Positions 16,214 to 23,956 of a stretch of DNA of 58,014 nucleotides are shown here, one piece after another; within the stretch, counting starts at the first letter, position 1, and every line of letters begins with the position of its first letter. The stretch is from positions 1 to 58,014 of the forward strand of contig NZ_JACHCQ010000021.1 of the NCBI RefSeq assembly GCF_014205835.1. The letters run 5' to 3'. The notes under the pieces are model-generated. The model saw only the letters and a list, made by a program, of their open reading frames with translations. It searched no databases and was not told the origin of the DNA. The translations under genes were made by a program, and so were the position numbers. This DNA comes from Pedobacter sp. AK013. GTDB taxonomy: Bacteria; Bacteroidota; Bacteroidia; Sphingobacteriales; Sphingobacteriaceae.

Positions 16214-18550
16214 ATGGAGAAGCGCATATTTAATCTTGCCCAAAATTATCCAGATTTACCAAAGGTAAATTCAGCAATCTCTTTTGGCCCTTTTATCAAA
16301 TACCTGCAACGAAAAATTAAAGAAGAACAGACAGTAAAATCAATCCTTTATAAGAATGCCTTAAAAGAATTTAAGAAACAGGGAATTGGTGATCAGGCTA
16401 TCGCTATAGATGATATTGACCAGCACGAGTTGCTGCTGGAGCATATGTATGCCTGCCTTTCGCCAGCGCTTTTAACAGAAGATCATCAGGCTTGGGGGCT
16501 CTGTGCACCAATGCAGCCCATTACTTTTTATGGAACGGAGCTGATGTATGAGTTACTAGAACGTGAAGAAAAAGACCAGAGCAGTTTTGTTGGTTCAAAA
16601 ACATTGGAACAACATGAATATGAACGCCTTTATTTTATCTATTCCTTCATTCTTACTGAATTATACGCGTTCCACTCACCTTTAAAAGAAAAATACCATT
16701 CAGGTATCAATGCAGATACCGGTTTACCGGGTTATTTCCATATTGGTGTAAACGCCAGTTTCATCGAAGTTAAGGTGAAGCAGCCCTTACCAGATCTTAG
16801 CTATCGCGAGTTACAGCAATATTTGAGTGAAGAATCTGGATTGAATAAACTTCAACAGGTATTGCCATTATCGCTTTTTGAGCTGAGTGGTATTTCTGTG
16901 CTTACCATTACCGATGTTACTGCTAAACAGGCAGTAGAAAATATTAAAAGTGTAAGGTTGAGCCGTGTGCCTGGCGACGAGGGTACTGCTTATGGAGAAG
17001 TGATACAAGCGCTTAAAGTGCTGGTGCAAAATGCCAATATTCAATTCGACCTTTTCCCTTTTGTAAGGGTAAATAATAAAATGGTTTATGGCTACGTAAA
17101 AGGAGGCAGTGGCATACTGTTTTCCGTGTGGGGCGAAGAAACCTTAAGTCCCGAAGCCTTTCAGCAGATTGCCGAAGGTTACGCCGCAAATCCTAATTCT
17201 TTTTACTCGCCCGATATTTGGGCAGAAAGCAAAGAAATGTTTCCCTGGTTGGACAGGTTTAGGGAGTTAAACGTAAAATCGATGGCGCTTATACCGGTAT
17301 TCCATAACCAGGTTTTAGTTGGTGTATTGGGCATGCATACCTGGGTTGGAGAAACTTTCGATGAAAAGAAAATTACCTTATTGGAACCTGTTTTAGCACC
17401 TATTGCCCAACTGTTACAGGTCTATATAGATGAGTTTAATCTCGAGATCGAAAACATCATTAAAGAAAAATATACCTCTATCCAACCAGCTGTACAGTGG
17501 AAGTTTAATGAAGCAGCCTGGCATCATCTTTATAATAAGAAAAGGAATTTGCCACAGCGTAATGAGGATATCAGTTTTGCGGATGTTTACCCTTTTTATG
17601 GCGCAATAGATATTAGAAATTCTACTGCAGAACGCAATGTAGCCAGTAAGGCCGATCTAAGCTTTCACCTAAGCCTGTTTCGTGAAACGCTAGAAGAGCT
17701 GGGTAAAACTTATAGCGATGCATTGCTGGTGGAAATTATTTATAACTGCAATAAATGGAGCAATATTTTACAGGGCGACGAGCTAAATACAACTGATGAA
17801 AACAGCCTTAATATTTTCCTTAAAGAAGAAACCAGTGATTACCTAAGGCTCATTTCCCAATCGCATCCTGATACTCAAAAGATAATCTATAACTATCTCG
17901 ATCGCATTTCAGCACCTCATGGTGAGGTATATAAGCACCGGCAGGCTTTGGAAACATCCATGCAGCTAATTAATACGGCCATTAACAATTATTTTGAAGC
18001 TGAGCGCGAAAAACTACAAGATTCTTATCCCTGTTATTTTGAGAAGTTCAGAACAGATGGTGTTGAATACGATATTTATATTGGGCAGTCTATTGCACCC
18101 GATCGGATTTTTAATCACTTTCATCTCAAAAACCTAAGATTATGGCAGCTGTCGTCAATGGCCGAGATTGCCAAAATGGTACAGCTGCTCCAGCCCGATA
18201 TGCCCGTTAAGCTGGCCACCACACAACTCATCTTTATTCATAATCATCCAATCGATATTAGTTTTAGGATCGATGAACGAAAGTTTGATGTGGAAGGCGC
18301 TTACAATATCAGGTATCAGATGATTAAAAAAAGAATTGATAAGATACTTGTTCGCAATTCACAGGAGCGCCTTACCCAACCTGATAAACTGGCCTTGATT
18401 TATTTCAATAAAAGAGATATTGACGATTACCTTCCATTTGTAAAATATCTGCAGGAAACAGGGGTATTGAAGCCAGAAACCGAGGATCTTGATTTGGAAG
18501 ATTTACAGGGGTTAAGTGGATTAAAGGCATTGCGCTTAACTATTTTATAA
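16214..18550 (+). CDS. Large GAF-domain protein of unknown function
   Basis: A 778-residue protein without signal peptide or membrane segment. A GAF-like domain is visible at about residues 250-410 (FPFVRVNNKMVYGYVKGGS; SMALIPVFHNQVLVGVLGMHTW; FDEKKITLLEPVLAPIAQLL). The flanking N-terminal 240 and C-terminal 360 residues match no family I know. The C-terminal part contains a motif-rich stretch, VYPFYGAIDIRNSTAERN, that may be a second sensory or cyclase-like module, but this is a guess. No kinase, HTH or GGDEF motif was seen. A decayed copy of its 3' end lies at about 20394-20540, beyond the DUF885 gene. Probably a cytoplasmic sensor or adaptor. Confidence 0.7.
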   Translation: MEKRIFNLAQNYPDLPKVNSAISFGPFIKYLQRKIKEEQTVKSILYKNALKEFKKQGIGDQAIAIDDIDQHELLLEHMYACLSPALLTEDHQAWGLCAPMQPITFYGTELMYELLEREEKDQSSFVGSKTLEQHEYERLYFIYSFILTELYAFHSPLKEKYHSGINADTGLPGYFHIGVNASFIEVKVKQPLPDLSYRELQQYLSEESGLNKLQQVLPLSLFELSGISVLTITDVTAKQAVENIKSVRLSRVPGDEGTAYGEVIQALKVLVQNANIQFDLFPFVRVNNKMVYGYVKGGSGILFSVWGEETLSPEAFQQIAEGYAANPNSFYSPDIWAESKEMFPWLDRFRELNVKSMALIPVFHNQVLVGVLGMHTWVGETFDEKKITLLEPVLAPIAQLLQVYIDEFNLEIENIIKEKYTSIQPAVQWKFNEAAWHHLYNKKRNLPQRNEDISFADVYPFYGAIDIRNSTAERNVASKADLSFHLSLFRETLEELGKTYSDALLVEIIYNCNKWSNILQGDELNTTDENSLNIFLKEETSDYLRLISQSHPDTQKIIYNYLDRISAPHGEVYKHRQALETSMQLINTAINNYFEAEREKLQDSYPCYFEKFRTDGVEYDIYIGQSIAPDRIFNHFHLKNLRLWQLSSMAEIAKMVQLLQPDMPVKLATTQLIFIHNHPIDISFRIDERKFDVEGAYNIRYQMIKKRIDKILVRNSQERLTQPDKLALIYFNKRDIDDYLPFVKYLQETGVLKPETEDLDLEDLQGLSGLKALRLTIL

Positions 18551-18665
18551 ATATTTAATTAAGCTACCTTTAATCTAATATCTTCAATAAGTTACACAGG
18601 TATCCTACGGCAAATACTTAACGGTTAGCTATATTGCGTCAACTAATTCAAATGCCCCAATTGCT

Positions 18666-20375
18666 ATGTATAAACTATTTTCGCTGTTTTTGTTGCTAAC
18701 AGTTACAGTACAATTACACGCTCAAACTAATGAAGCCAGCCTCGTAAGTCCCATGATTAATCAGTACCAATCGGACGAGACTATGCTTAACCGCAAATAT
18801 ACACTCAAGCGATCTGAGGAATATTTTAAACGGATGGAACGCTTTTATACAGATTGGCAAAAACAATTAAAGGCATTGACTTTTAACAAGCTAACTGTAA
18901 ATGAAAGGGTAGATTATATTTTGCTTAAACGTGATATCCGGTCAGATTCTGCAAGTTTACAACAGCAATACGCCGAATTTAAAAACAACATTTTTACGCT
19001 GCCTTTTGCCAAAACATTATTAGATTTTGAGGCAAAGCGCAGAATTGGCCAGCAACAAGATGGTAAAATCACTCAACAACAATTCGAACAGCTTAAAGAG
19101 AATATTCAGAAAACCGCAAAGGCAGTAGAAAACAAAGATTTAGCTGTTACACCAGTACAGGCTTCCTGGGCACAACAAACTGTTAATCAATACCTGGCTG
19201 TATTTACCGAGGCCTATAAGTTTTATGATGGTTATGATCCGCAATTTACCAAAGCCACAAAAGCAGTTTACCCCGATGTAGTAGGTGCAATAAAGGATTA
19301 TGCTGCTATACTGGGCAAAATAGCTAAACCATCAACTGCGAAAGACGATGGAAGTGGCATTATTGGTAATCCGATAGGAAGAACTGCCTTGCTGAGCAAT
19401 TTAAATGATGAAATGATTGCCTATACGCCTGAGCAGATTGAAGCTATTGCCATGCGGGAATTTGCCTGGTGTGATGCCGAAATGCTTAAAGCCTCACAAC
19501 AAATGGGCTTTGGCAACGATTGGAAAAAAGCATTAGAAAAGGTTAAAACCGATTACCCTGAATTGGGAAAACAGCCCGAACTGGTTTATGAATTAGCCAA
19601 TGAGGCCATAGATTTTGTAGAGAAAAATAAACTCATCGCTATTCCGCCCCTTGCCAAAGAAGGCTGGCGTATGCGGATGTTAAGTCCGCAGGAACAATTA
19701 TTTGCACCATTTTTTCTGGGTGGTGAATCGGTATTAATTGCCTATCCAACAGAAGACATGACAGCGGAGGCCAAAATGATGACTTTACGAGGCAATAACA
19801 GGCATTTTTCCAGAGCTGTAGTTTTTCACGAGCTTATTCCAGGACATAACCTTCAATATTTTATGCAAAGCCGCTACAAACCTTACCGCAAAGTATTTGG
19901 TACACCTTTCTGGACAGAGGGATGGTCGTTGTACTGGGAGATGTTATTGTGGGACCAGAATTTCGCGAAATCTCCGGAAGATAAAATTGGAATGCTTTTT
20001 TGGCGCATGCACCGTTGTGCGCGTATTATTTTTTCATTGAACTACCATTTAGGGAACTGGACACCCAAGCAGTGTATAGACTTTTTGGTAGATCGGGTGG
20101 GGTTTGAGCGTGCTAACGCAGAAGCAGAGGTTCGTAGGTCGTTTACCGGAGGTTATGGCCCATTGTATCAAATTGGGTACATGTTGGGTGGATTGCAGTT
20201 TAGGGCATTGCACAAAGAGCTGGTAGAAAGCGGCAAGATGACGAATATTCAGTTTCACAATCGCATATTGCACGAAAATAACATGCCTGTAGAAATGGTA
20301 AGAGCCTTGTTAACCAACCAAATATTGTCAGAAAATTTCAGCACCCGCTGGAAATTCGCCGGAGATATTAAGTAG
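18666..20375 (+). CDS. DUF885 family protein, putative metallopeptidase
   Basis: A 569-residue secreted protein, signal peptide MYKLFSLFLLLTVTVQLHAQ. The hallmark of DUF885 is present: FHELIPGHNLQYF with His388, Glu389 and His394, an HExxxxH zinc-binding-like arrangement, followed by FWTEGWSLYWEMLLWD, where the Glu can be a third ligand. The family is thought to be gluzincin-like peptidases acting on dipeptides or oligopeptides; the activity is inferred. The gene stands between the GAF-protein gene and a decayed copy of the latter's 3' end, which suggests it arrived by rearrangement. 115 bases separate it from the GAF gene, and no clear promoter was recognised. Confidence 0.85.
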   Translation: MYKLFSLFLLLTVTVQLHAQTNEASLVSPMINQYQSDETMLNRKYTLKRSEEYFKRMERFYTDWQKQLKALTFNKLTVNERVDYILLKRDIRSDSASLQQQYAEFKNNIFTLPFAKTLLDFEAKRRIGQQQDGKITQQQFEQLKENIQKTAKAVENKDLAVTPVQASWAQQTVNQYLAVFTEAYKFYDGYDPQFTKATKAVYPDVVGAIKDYAAILGKIAKPSTAKDDGSGIIGNPIGRTALLSNLNDEMIAYTPEQIEAIAMREFAWCDAEMLKASQQMGFGNDWKKALEKVKTDYPELGKQPELVYELANEAIDFVEKNKLIAIPPLAKEGWRMRMLSPQEQLFAPFFLGGESVLIAYPTEDMTAEAKMMTLRGNNRHFSRAVVFHELIPGHNLQYFMQSRYKPYRKVFGTPFWTEGWSLYWEMLLWDQNFAKSPEDKIGMLFWRMHRCARIIFSLNYHLGNWTPKQCIDFLVDRVGFERANAEAEVRRSFTGGYGPLYQIGYMLGGLQFRALHKELVESGKMTNIQFHNRILHENNMPVEMVRALLTNQILSENFSTRWKFAGDIK

Positions 20376-20393
20376 TATAATATTGGGCAAATG

Positions 20394-20540
20394 TGCTTGT
20401 AACCTTAGCAAATGGATGATCAAAAAGGAGGGCTTTTCCCATGATTTGCAAGAAGGGCTTATCTAATCTGATAACTTGGCATTGATCTATTTTAAAGAGC
20501 AATACTGACAATTTTTTCATTCACAAATATTAACATGAAA
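20394..20540 (+). pseudogene. Decayed 3' segment of a second GAF-protein gene
   Basis: In one frame this reads CACNLSKWMIKKEGFSHDLQ, then EGLI, a TAA stop, SDNLALIYFKEQY and a TGA stop. The intact GAF protein has GAYNIRYQMIKKRIDKILV, then RNSQERLTQPDKLALIYFN, at codons from about 18298 to 18410. The remnant shares MIKK, QE-L, and D-LALIYF. The in-frame TAA corresponds to CAA (Gln) and the TCT to CCT in the intact gene; a gap of about three codons is needed. The remainder of the 387-base spacer 20376-20762 holds no gene, only the ompA promoter. Confidence 0.75.
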
Positions 20541-20676
20541 AAGTATATTGAAGCCCAAGCCTAAAAATTCTGATTTTGGAAGAATGAGCTTAAACGGATA
20601 AAAAGAGATGCGCTTACTATGCTATAACGTATTTTTTAGTTTTTCAGGTGTTTACGTCAGGTATTAGTGTTGAAAA

Positions 20677-20709
20677 GTTGATAAGTATTTTTACAAGCCT
20701 GTATTTTTG
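20677..20709 (+). promoter_or_regulatory. Bacteroidota-type promoter of the OmpA-family gene
   Basis: A -33 GTTG (20677-20680) and a -7 TATTTTTG (20702-20709) are 21 bases apart. Transcription would start at about 20713-20715, leaving a leader of about 50 bases before the ATG at 20763. Confidence 0.6.
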
Positions 20710-20762
20710 GTATGGCTATTGTATTAGTTGGAAAACGCTTATTCAACGTTAATAGAAAATTT

Positions 20763-22085
20763 ATGAAATTACAACTATTTAAAACACTCCCGGTTGCACT
20801 CGCTGGTTTACTCATCGGGTCGGTTGCTTCAGCTCAGGAAAGCCCGGCAACTTCATCAACAACATTAAGAACATGGTCTATCGGTGTAAACGCCGGTGTA
20901 CTTACTCCACTGTCTCCGTTAGGTGGAAAAAATGATTTCAGTAATAACAAATCAAGTTTAGGTTATGGCCTTTACATTAAAAAACAATTTACGCCTTATT
21001 TCTCTCTTCGTTTAGATGGAGTTCGTGGTAAATTAAAAGGAGATAATACCGAGCCTTATGAAAGCGGAGTGGTAAACAATTCTCCAGTAAAAGCCTTCGA
21101 TACAGATTTGTCTTATTCAGGAAGTTTAAATGCTGTTGTAAACATGTTCAACATCGATATGTTTAAAAAAGAGAACACTTTACAGCTTTATGCTTCTGCC
21201 GGAGCAGGTATTGCAGCCTATAAACCGACTATTACTACAGCAGCAGGAACTTCAAAATTTGGTGGTGGCGATAACATCCACGAATTAATTATTCCTGTAG
21301 GTTTAGGTGCAAAATTTAAAATTTCTGATGCGGTTAATTTCGATTTAGGTTGGACTATCAACTTTGTTGATGGTGATAATTTAGATGGTTATTACAGAAA
21401 CGGAAACGATAAATACAACTACGCTTATGCTGGTTTAGAGTTTGCCTTAGGTAGCGGAAAACAATTGGCTTTCCATAATCCTGTAGCTTTAACTTACGAT
21501 GAAGCTTTAAAAGCAAAACAAACTGCAGAAGGTTTAAAATCTGAATTAAATGCCCAAAAAGCCGATAATGCAAAACTACGTTCAGAACTAAATGATATCT
21601 TAAAAGATTCAGATGGTGATGGTGTTGCAGATAAATTAGATAAATGCCCAGATACACCAGCAGGTACTGTTGTTGATGGTTCTGGTTGTCCGTTAAAAAC
21701 TCCAGAAAAAGTTGTAGAAAAAGTAATCGTAACAGAAGAAGATCGTAAAGTTGTTAACGAAGCGATTAAAAACTTAGAGTTCGATTTAGGTAAAGCAACC
21801 ATCCGTTCTAAATCTTATGCTTCTTTAAATAGAGTTGCAGCATTGTTGATTCAGAAAAACTTTAGCTTAAAACTAGCTGGTCATACAGATAATACAGGTT
21901 CAAAAGAATTAAACTTGCGTTTATCAAAAGATAGGGCAGAATCTGTAAAAGCTTATTTAGTTTCTCAAGGTGCAAATGCATCACGTATTGAGGCAACAGG
22001 TTATGGCATGGGCCAACCAATTGCTACTAACAAAACAGCGGCCGGTCGTCAACAAAACCGTCGTGTAGAGTTTACACTTTACTAG
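20763..22085 (+). CDS. OmpA-family outer-membrane protein with TSP3-type linker
   Basis: Anchors the outer membrane to peptidoglycan. I choose MKLQLFKTLPVALAGLL at 20763: it starts a proper signal peptide ending VASAQ, and the earlier ATG at 20712 would lie at the predicted transcription start. The order is an N-terminal 8-strand-type barrel (about residues 25-240), a short coiled coil (KAKQTAEGLKSELNAQKADN), a calcium-binding thrombospondin-3-like segment (DSDGDGVADKLDKCPDTPAG) and a C-terminal OmpA domain with LAGHTDNTGSKELNLRLSKD and RIEATGYGMGQP. The product has 440 residues, usual for this phylum. Probably highly expressed: clear promoter, strong terminator. Confidence 0.93.
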   Translation: MKLQLFKTLPVALAGLLIGSVASAQESPATSSTTLRTWSIGVNAGVLTPLSPLGGKNDFSNNKSSLGYGLYIKKQFTPYFSLRLDGVRGKLKGDNTEPYESGVVNNSPVKAFDTDLSYSGSLNAVVNMFNIDMFKKENTLQLYASAGAGIAAYKPTITTAAGTSKFGGGDNIHELIIPVGLGAKFKISDAVNFDLGWTINFVDGDNLDGYYRNGNDKYNYAYAGLEFALGSGKQLAFHNPVALTYDEALKAKQTAEGLKSELNAQKADNAKLRSELNDILKDSDGDGVADKLDKCPDTPAGTVVDGSGCPLKTPEKVVEKVIVTEEDRKVVNEAIKNLEFDLGKATIRSKSYASLNRVAALLIQKNFSLKLAGHTDNTGSKELNLRLSKDRAESVKAYLVSQGANASRIEATGYGMGQPIATNKTAAGRQQNRRVEFTLY

Positions 22086-22106
22086 TCTATTTTAAATATA
22101 TTACCA

Positions 22107-22134
22107 AAAAGTCCCGATGAAAATCGGGACTTTT
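22107..22134 (+). terminator. Intrinsic terminator of the OmpA-family gene
   Basis: AAAAGTCCCGAT (22107-22118) and ATCGGGACTTTT (22123-22134) form a perfect 12-bp stem with loop GAAA, 21 bases after the stop codon. Confidence 0.9.
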
Positions 22135-22230
22135 GGTTTATGGACCTCTGTCGTTATTTCGAGGAATAATTTATTAAAAAAAGTCAATATTATTGGCAAA
22201 GGGGTCAAAATTAAGCTAAATCCCCCGATA

Positions 22231-22316
22231 CGTCATCTCGAGCGAAGTGCAACATAGCCGAGAGATCTATCTCGAGCTAGTTATCTCCATTCCACTGCGT
22301 TCCAGTCGAGATGACG
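22231..22316. repeat. Dispersed TGACG-ended palindromic element, 86 bp
   Basis: It starts with CGTCATCTCGA (22231-22241) and ends with the exact reverse complement TCGAGATGACG (22306-22316). The interior contains further CTCGAG/GAGATC half-palindromes and the phrase GAGCGAAGTGCAAC. It has no coding potential and lies between convergent genes. Related CGTCA..TGACG elements occur at 26379-26441 and 30177-30391, so this is a REP/MITE-like family. Confidence 0.75.
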
Positions 22317-22358
22317 ACTTTTTTTTCGCAAATCGGGATGATCCCCCTATAAAAAACC

Positions 22359-23336
22359 TTATTTAATAGAAACAATTACCTTTTTAATTTCGCTTAAATC
22401 ATTCATTTCAAAATTTGGTGATTGAGGATAAAACCTTTGGTAAATAATTTTATCGTCTTTACTATCATATACACTGATTATTTTATCGCCAGATCGTTGG
22501 GTGTAAACCACATATTTAACATTTGTGACTTTGTTCAGAATTAAACTATCGAGTACTTTGTATGATACAAATTTGAGTTTGTAATTATAAGGTTCGGAAA
22601 TTATACCCGATTGTGGCAAAAGTGCTAATCTCGAAGAAAACACCTGTTTAATGTATTCAGGTATATATAGCGTTTCCTTAGCCAGCTCGGGCAGGCGTAC
22701 CTTATTATAAAATTGGTAGTCTACATTGCAATTTTCATTTGCAAGCAATCCATCATTAATCTGTTTTAAATAACCTGTTAAAAAGCCTGGCGACCAGTTG
22801 AAGAAATTAGACTTGTTATAGAAATACGATAAAATATTGTTTCTTACACTTCTTTTGGTGCCATATTGTTGATCTTGCGTTCTGACCAGTAGATTGGTGT
22901 TAGGGTCAGCAAAAAGTGCAACTGTTGCCAATATACTTTCTTCTTTTAGCTTCGGTTTTTTAGATGGGGTTATTAATTTTAGTGCATAAACCACATTTAC
23001 GTTGGTTGTACTATCTAACTTCTCTGCATAACTGTCGAAATAAAAAAAAGAATAATTTTTTACTGTGTCGTAACGTGCAAGCTCTTCGGGCTTAATAATT
23101 TTATAAGGTGTAACTGTCCAGGTTTTTTTAATGGCTTGATCAAACTTCTCCAATTCGGCATAATCAGTATACTGTAATGTAAATAAGGTAGTTGTTTTTT
23201 TGAAAACCTCTAATTTTTGACTGTTTAAAAGGGCAGCCCCGAAATACGATACCTGACTTTGGCAAATCATAGCCCATGAAATAAATAGACTAAACAAGAG
23301 TATTTGTTTTACTGTTAACATATCGAGTGTTTTCAT
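22359..23336 (-). CDS. Secreted protein of unknown function
   Basis: A 325-residue protein with an N-terminal hydrophobic signal (MLTVKQILLFSLFISWAMICQSQ); the start may be MKTLDML (23336) or MLTVKQ (23321). The mature part is rich in Lys, Tyr and beta-type strands (KYVVYTQRSGDKIISVYDSK) and contains no cysteine pair or metal motif. I recognise no family. It is divergent from the MarR/fad operon and shares about 110 bases of upstream DNA with it, so MarR binding at 23420-23433 could influence it, though no evidence shows this. Confidence 0.65.
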   Translation of the reverse strand: MKTLDMLTVKQILLFSLFISWAMICQSQVSYFGAALLNSQKLEVFKKTTTLFTLQYTDYAELEKFDQAIKKTWTVTPYKIIKPEELARYDTVKNYSFFYFDSYAEKLDSTTNVNVVYALKLITPSKKPKLKEESILATVALFADPNTNLLVRTQDQQYGTKRSVRNNILSYFYNKSNFFNWSPGFLTGYLKQINDGLLANENCNVDYQFYNKVRLPELAKETLYIPEYIKQVFSSRLALLPQSGIISEPYNYKLKFVSYKVLDSLILNKVTNVKYVVYTQRSGDKIISVYDSKDDKIIYQRFYPQSPNFEMNDLSEIKKVIVSIK

Positions 23337-23387
23337 TTTGTGTATGACTATGATAAGAAAAATTTGACAAATATTTTGAATTTTTCT

Positions 23388-23433
23388 ATTGCATTAACAA
23401 AATACATTCATTAGCTTTGTTATGCAAGCATAA
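23388..23433 (+). promoter_or_regulatory. Promoter and candidate MarR operator of the fad operon
   Basis: A -33 ATTG (23388-23391) is followed after 20 bases by a -7 TAGCTTTG (23412-23419). Directly after it lies TTATGC-AA-GCATAA (23420-23433), a perfect 6+6 inverted repeat that would cover the transcription start. MarR proteins bind short inverted repeats of this size, so autorepression is likely. The regulator's ATG is at 23447. Confidence 0.55.
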
Positions 23434-23446
23434 TAAATTAGCGAAA

Positions 23447-23881
23447 ATGAAACAACAACAAACCATAGATTACCACGTTAAGTTTGCCTGGCAAAATATG
23501 TTCAATAAGTACAATCAAATGGCATCGGGTTTTGGGATTACACAGGCCATTGGTTACATGCTTATTAATATAGATGATGCCGAGGGAACTGCAGTTTCAA
23601 ATTTAGCTGGCTTGCTTGGAGTTAAGGCAACCAGTTTATCCCGTATGTTAAACAATATGGAAGAGGCTAACCTCATTTACCGTGAAACATCTGCAGGTGA
23701 TAAACGTTCGGTAAAAGTTTTCCTGACTGATTTTGGTAAAGAGAAAAAACAATTGGCCAAAGGGGTTGTTCGAAAATTTAATGAATATCTGGATGAGCAC
23801 TTTACCAAAAAAGAAAAAGAAACATTCATTAATCTATTGATAAAACTAAATGAGATCACGGTAGCCTATACTGTTGATTAA
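23447..23881 (+). CDS. MarR-family transcriptional regulator
   Basis: A 145-residue winged-helix regulator. ATG at 23447 (MKQQQTIDYHVKFAW) is chosen over the upstream reading from 23417, which would run across the candidate operator. The DNA-binding part is visible in VSNLAGLLGVKATSLSRMLNNMEEANLIYRETSAGDKRSVKVFLT, with the wing Asp-Lys-Arg typical of MarR. N- and C-terminal helices form the dimer interface. The gene lies 75 bases before the fadN-like gene in the same direction, so it probably controls fatty-acid degradation in response to an acyl-CoA or fatty acid; the ligand is inferred from context only. Confidence 0.88.
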   Translation: MKQQQTIDYHVKFAWQNMFNKYNQMASGFGITQAIGYMLINIDDAEGTAVSNLAGLLGVKATSLSRMLNNMEEANLIYRETSAGDKRSVKVFLTDFGKEKKQLAKGVVRKFNEYLDEHFTKKEKETFINLLIKLNEITVAYTVD

Positions 23882-23956
23882 TCAGGATGTAATCTGAGGC
23901 AAAATAAATTCACTTTGTACAGGTTTAATCAGGCCTAAAGAAAAATATATAAAGTA

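Noticed and set aside
20376..20700. Riboswitch or small RNA upstream of ompA
   Set aside because: The most structured-looking part is explained as a decayed GAF-gene end; no conserved riboswitch core was recognised.
20712..20762. Longer N-terminus of the OmpA-family protein
   Set aside because: The earlier ATG lies at the predicted transcription start and would precede the signal peptide by 17 residues.
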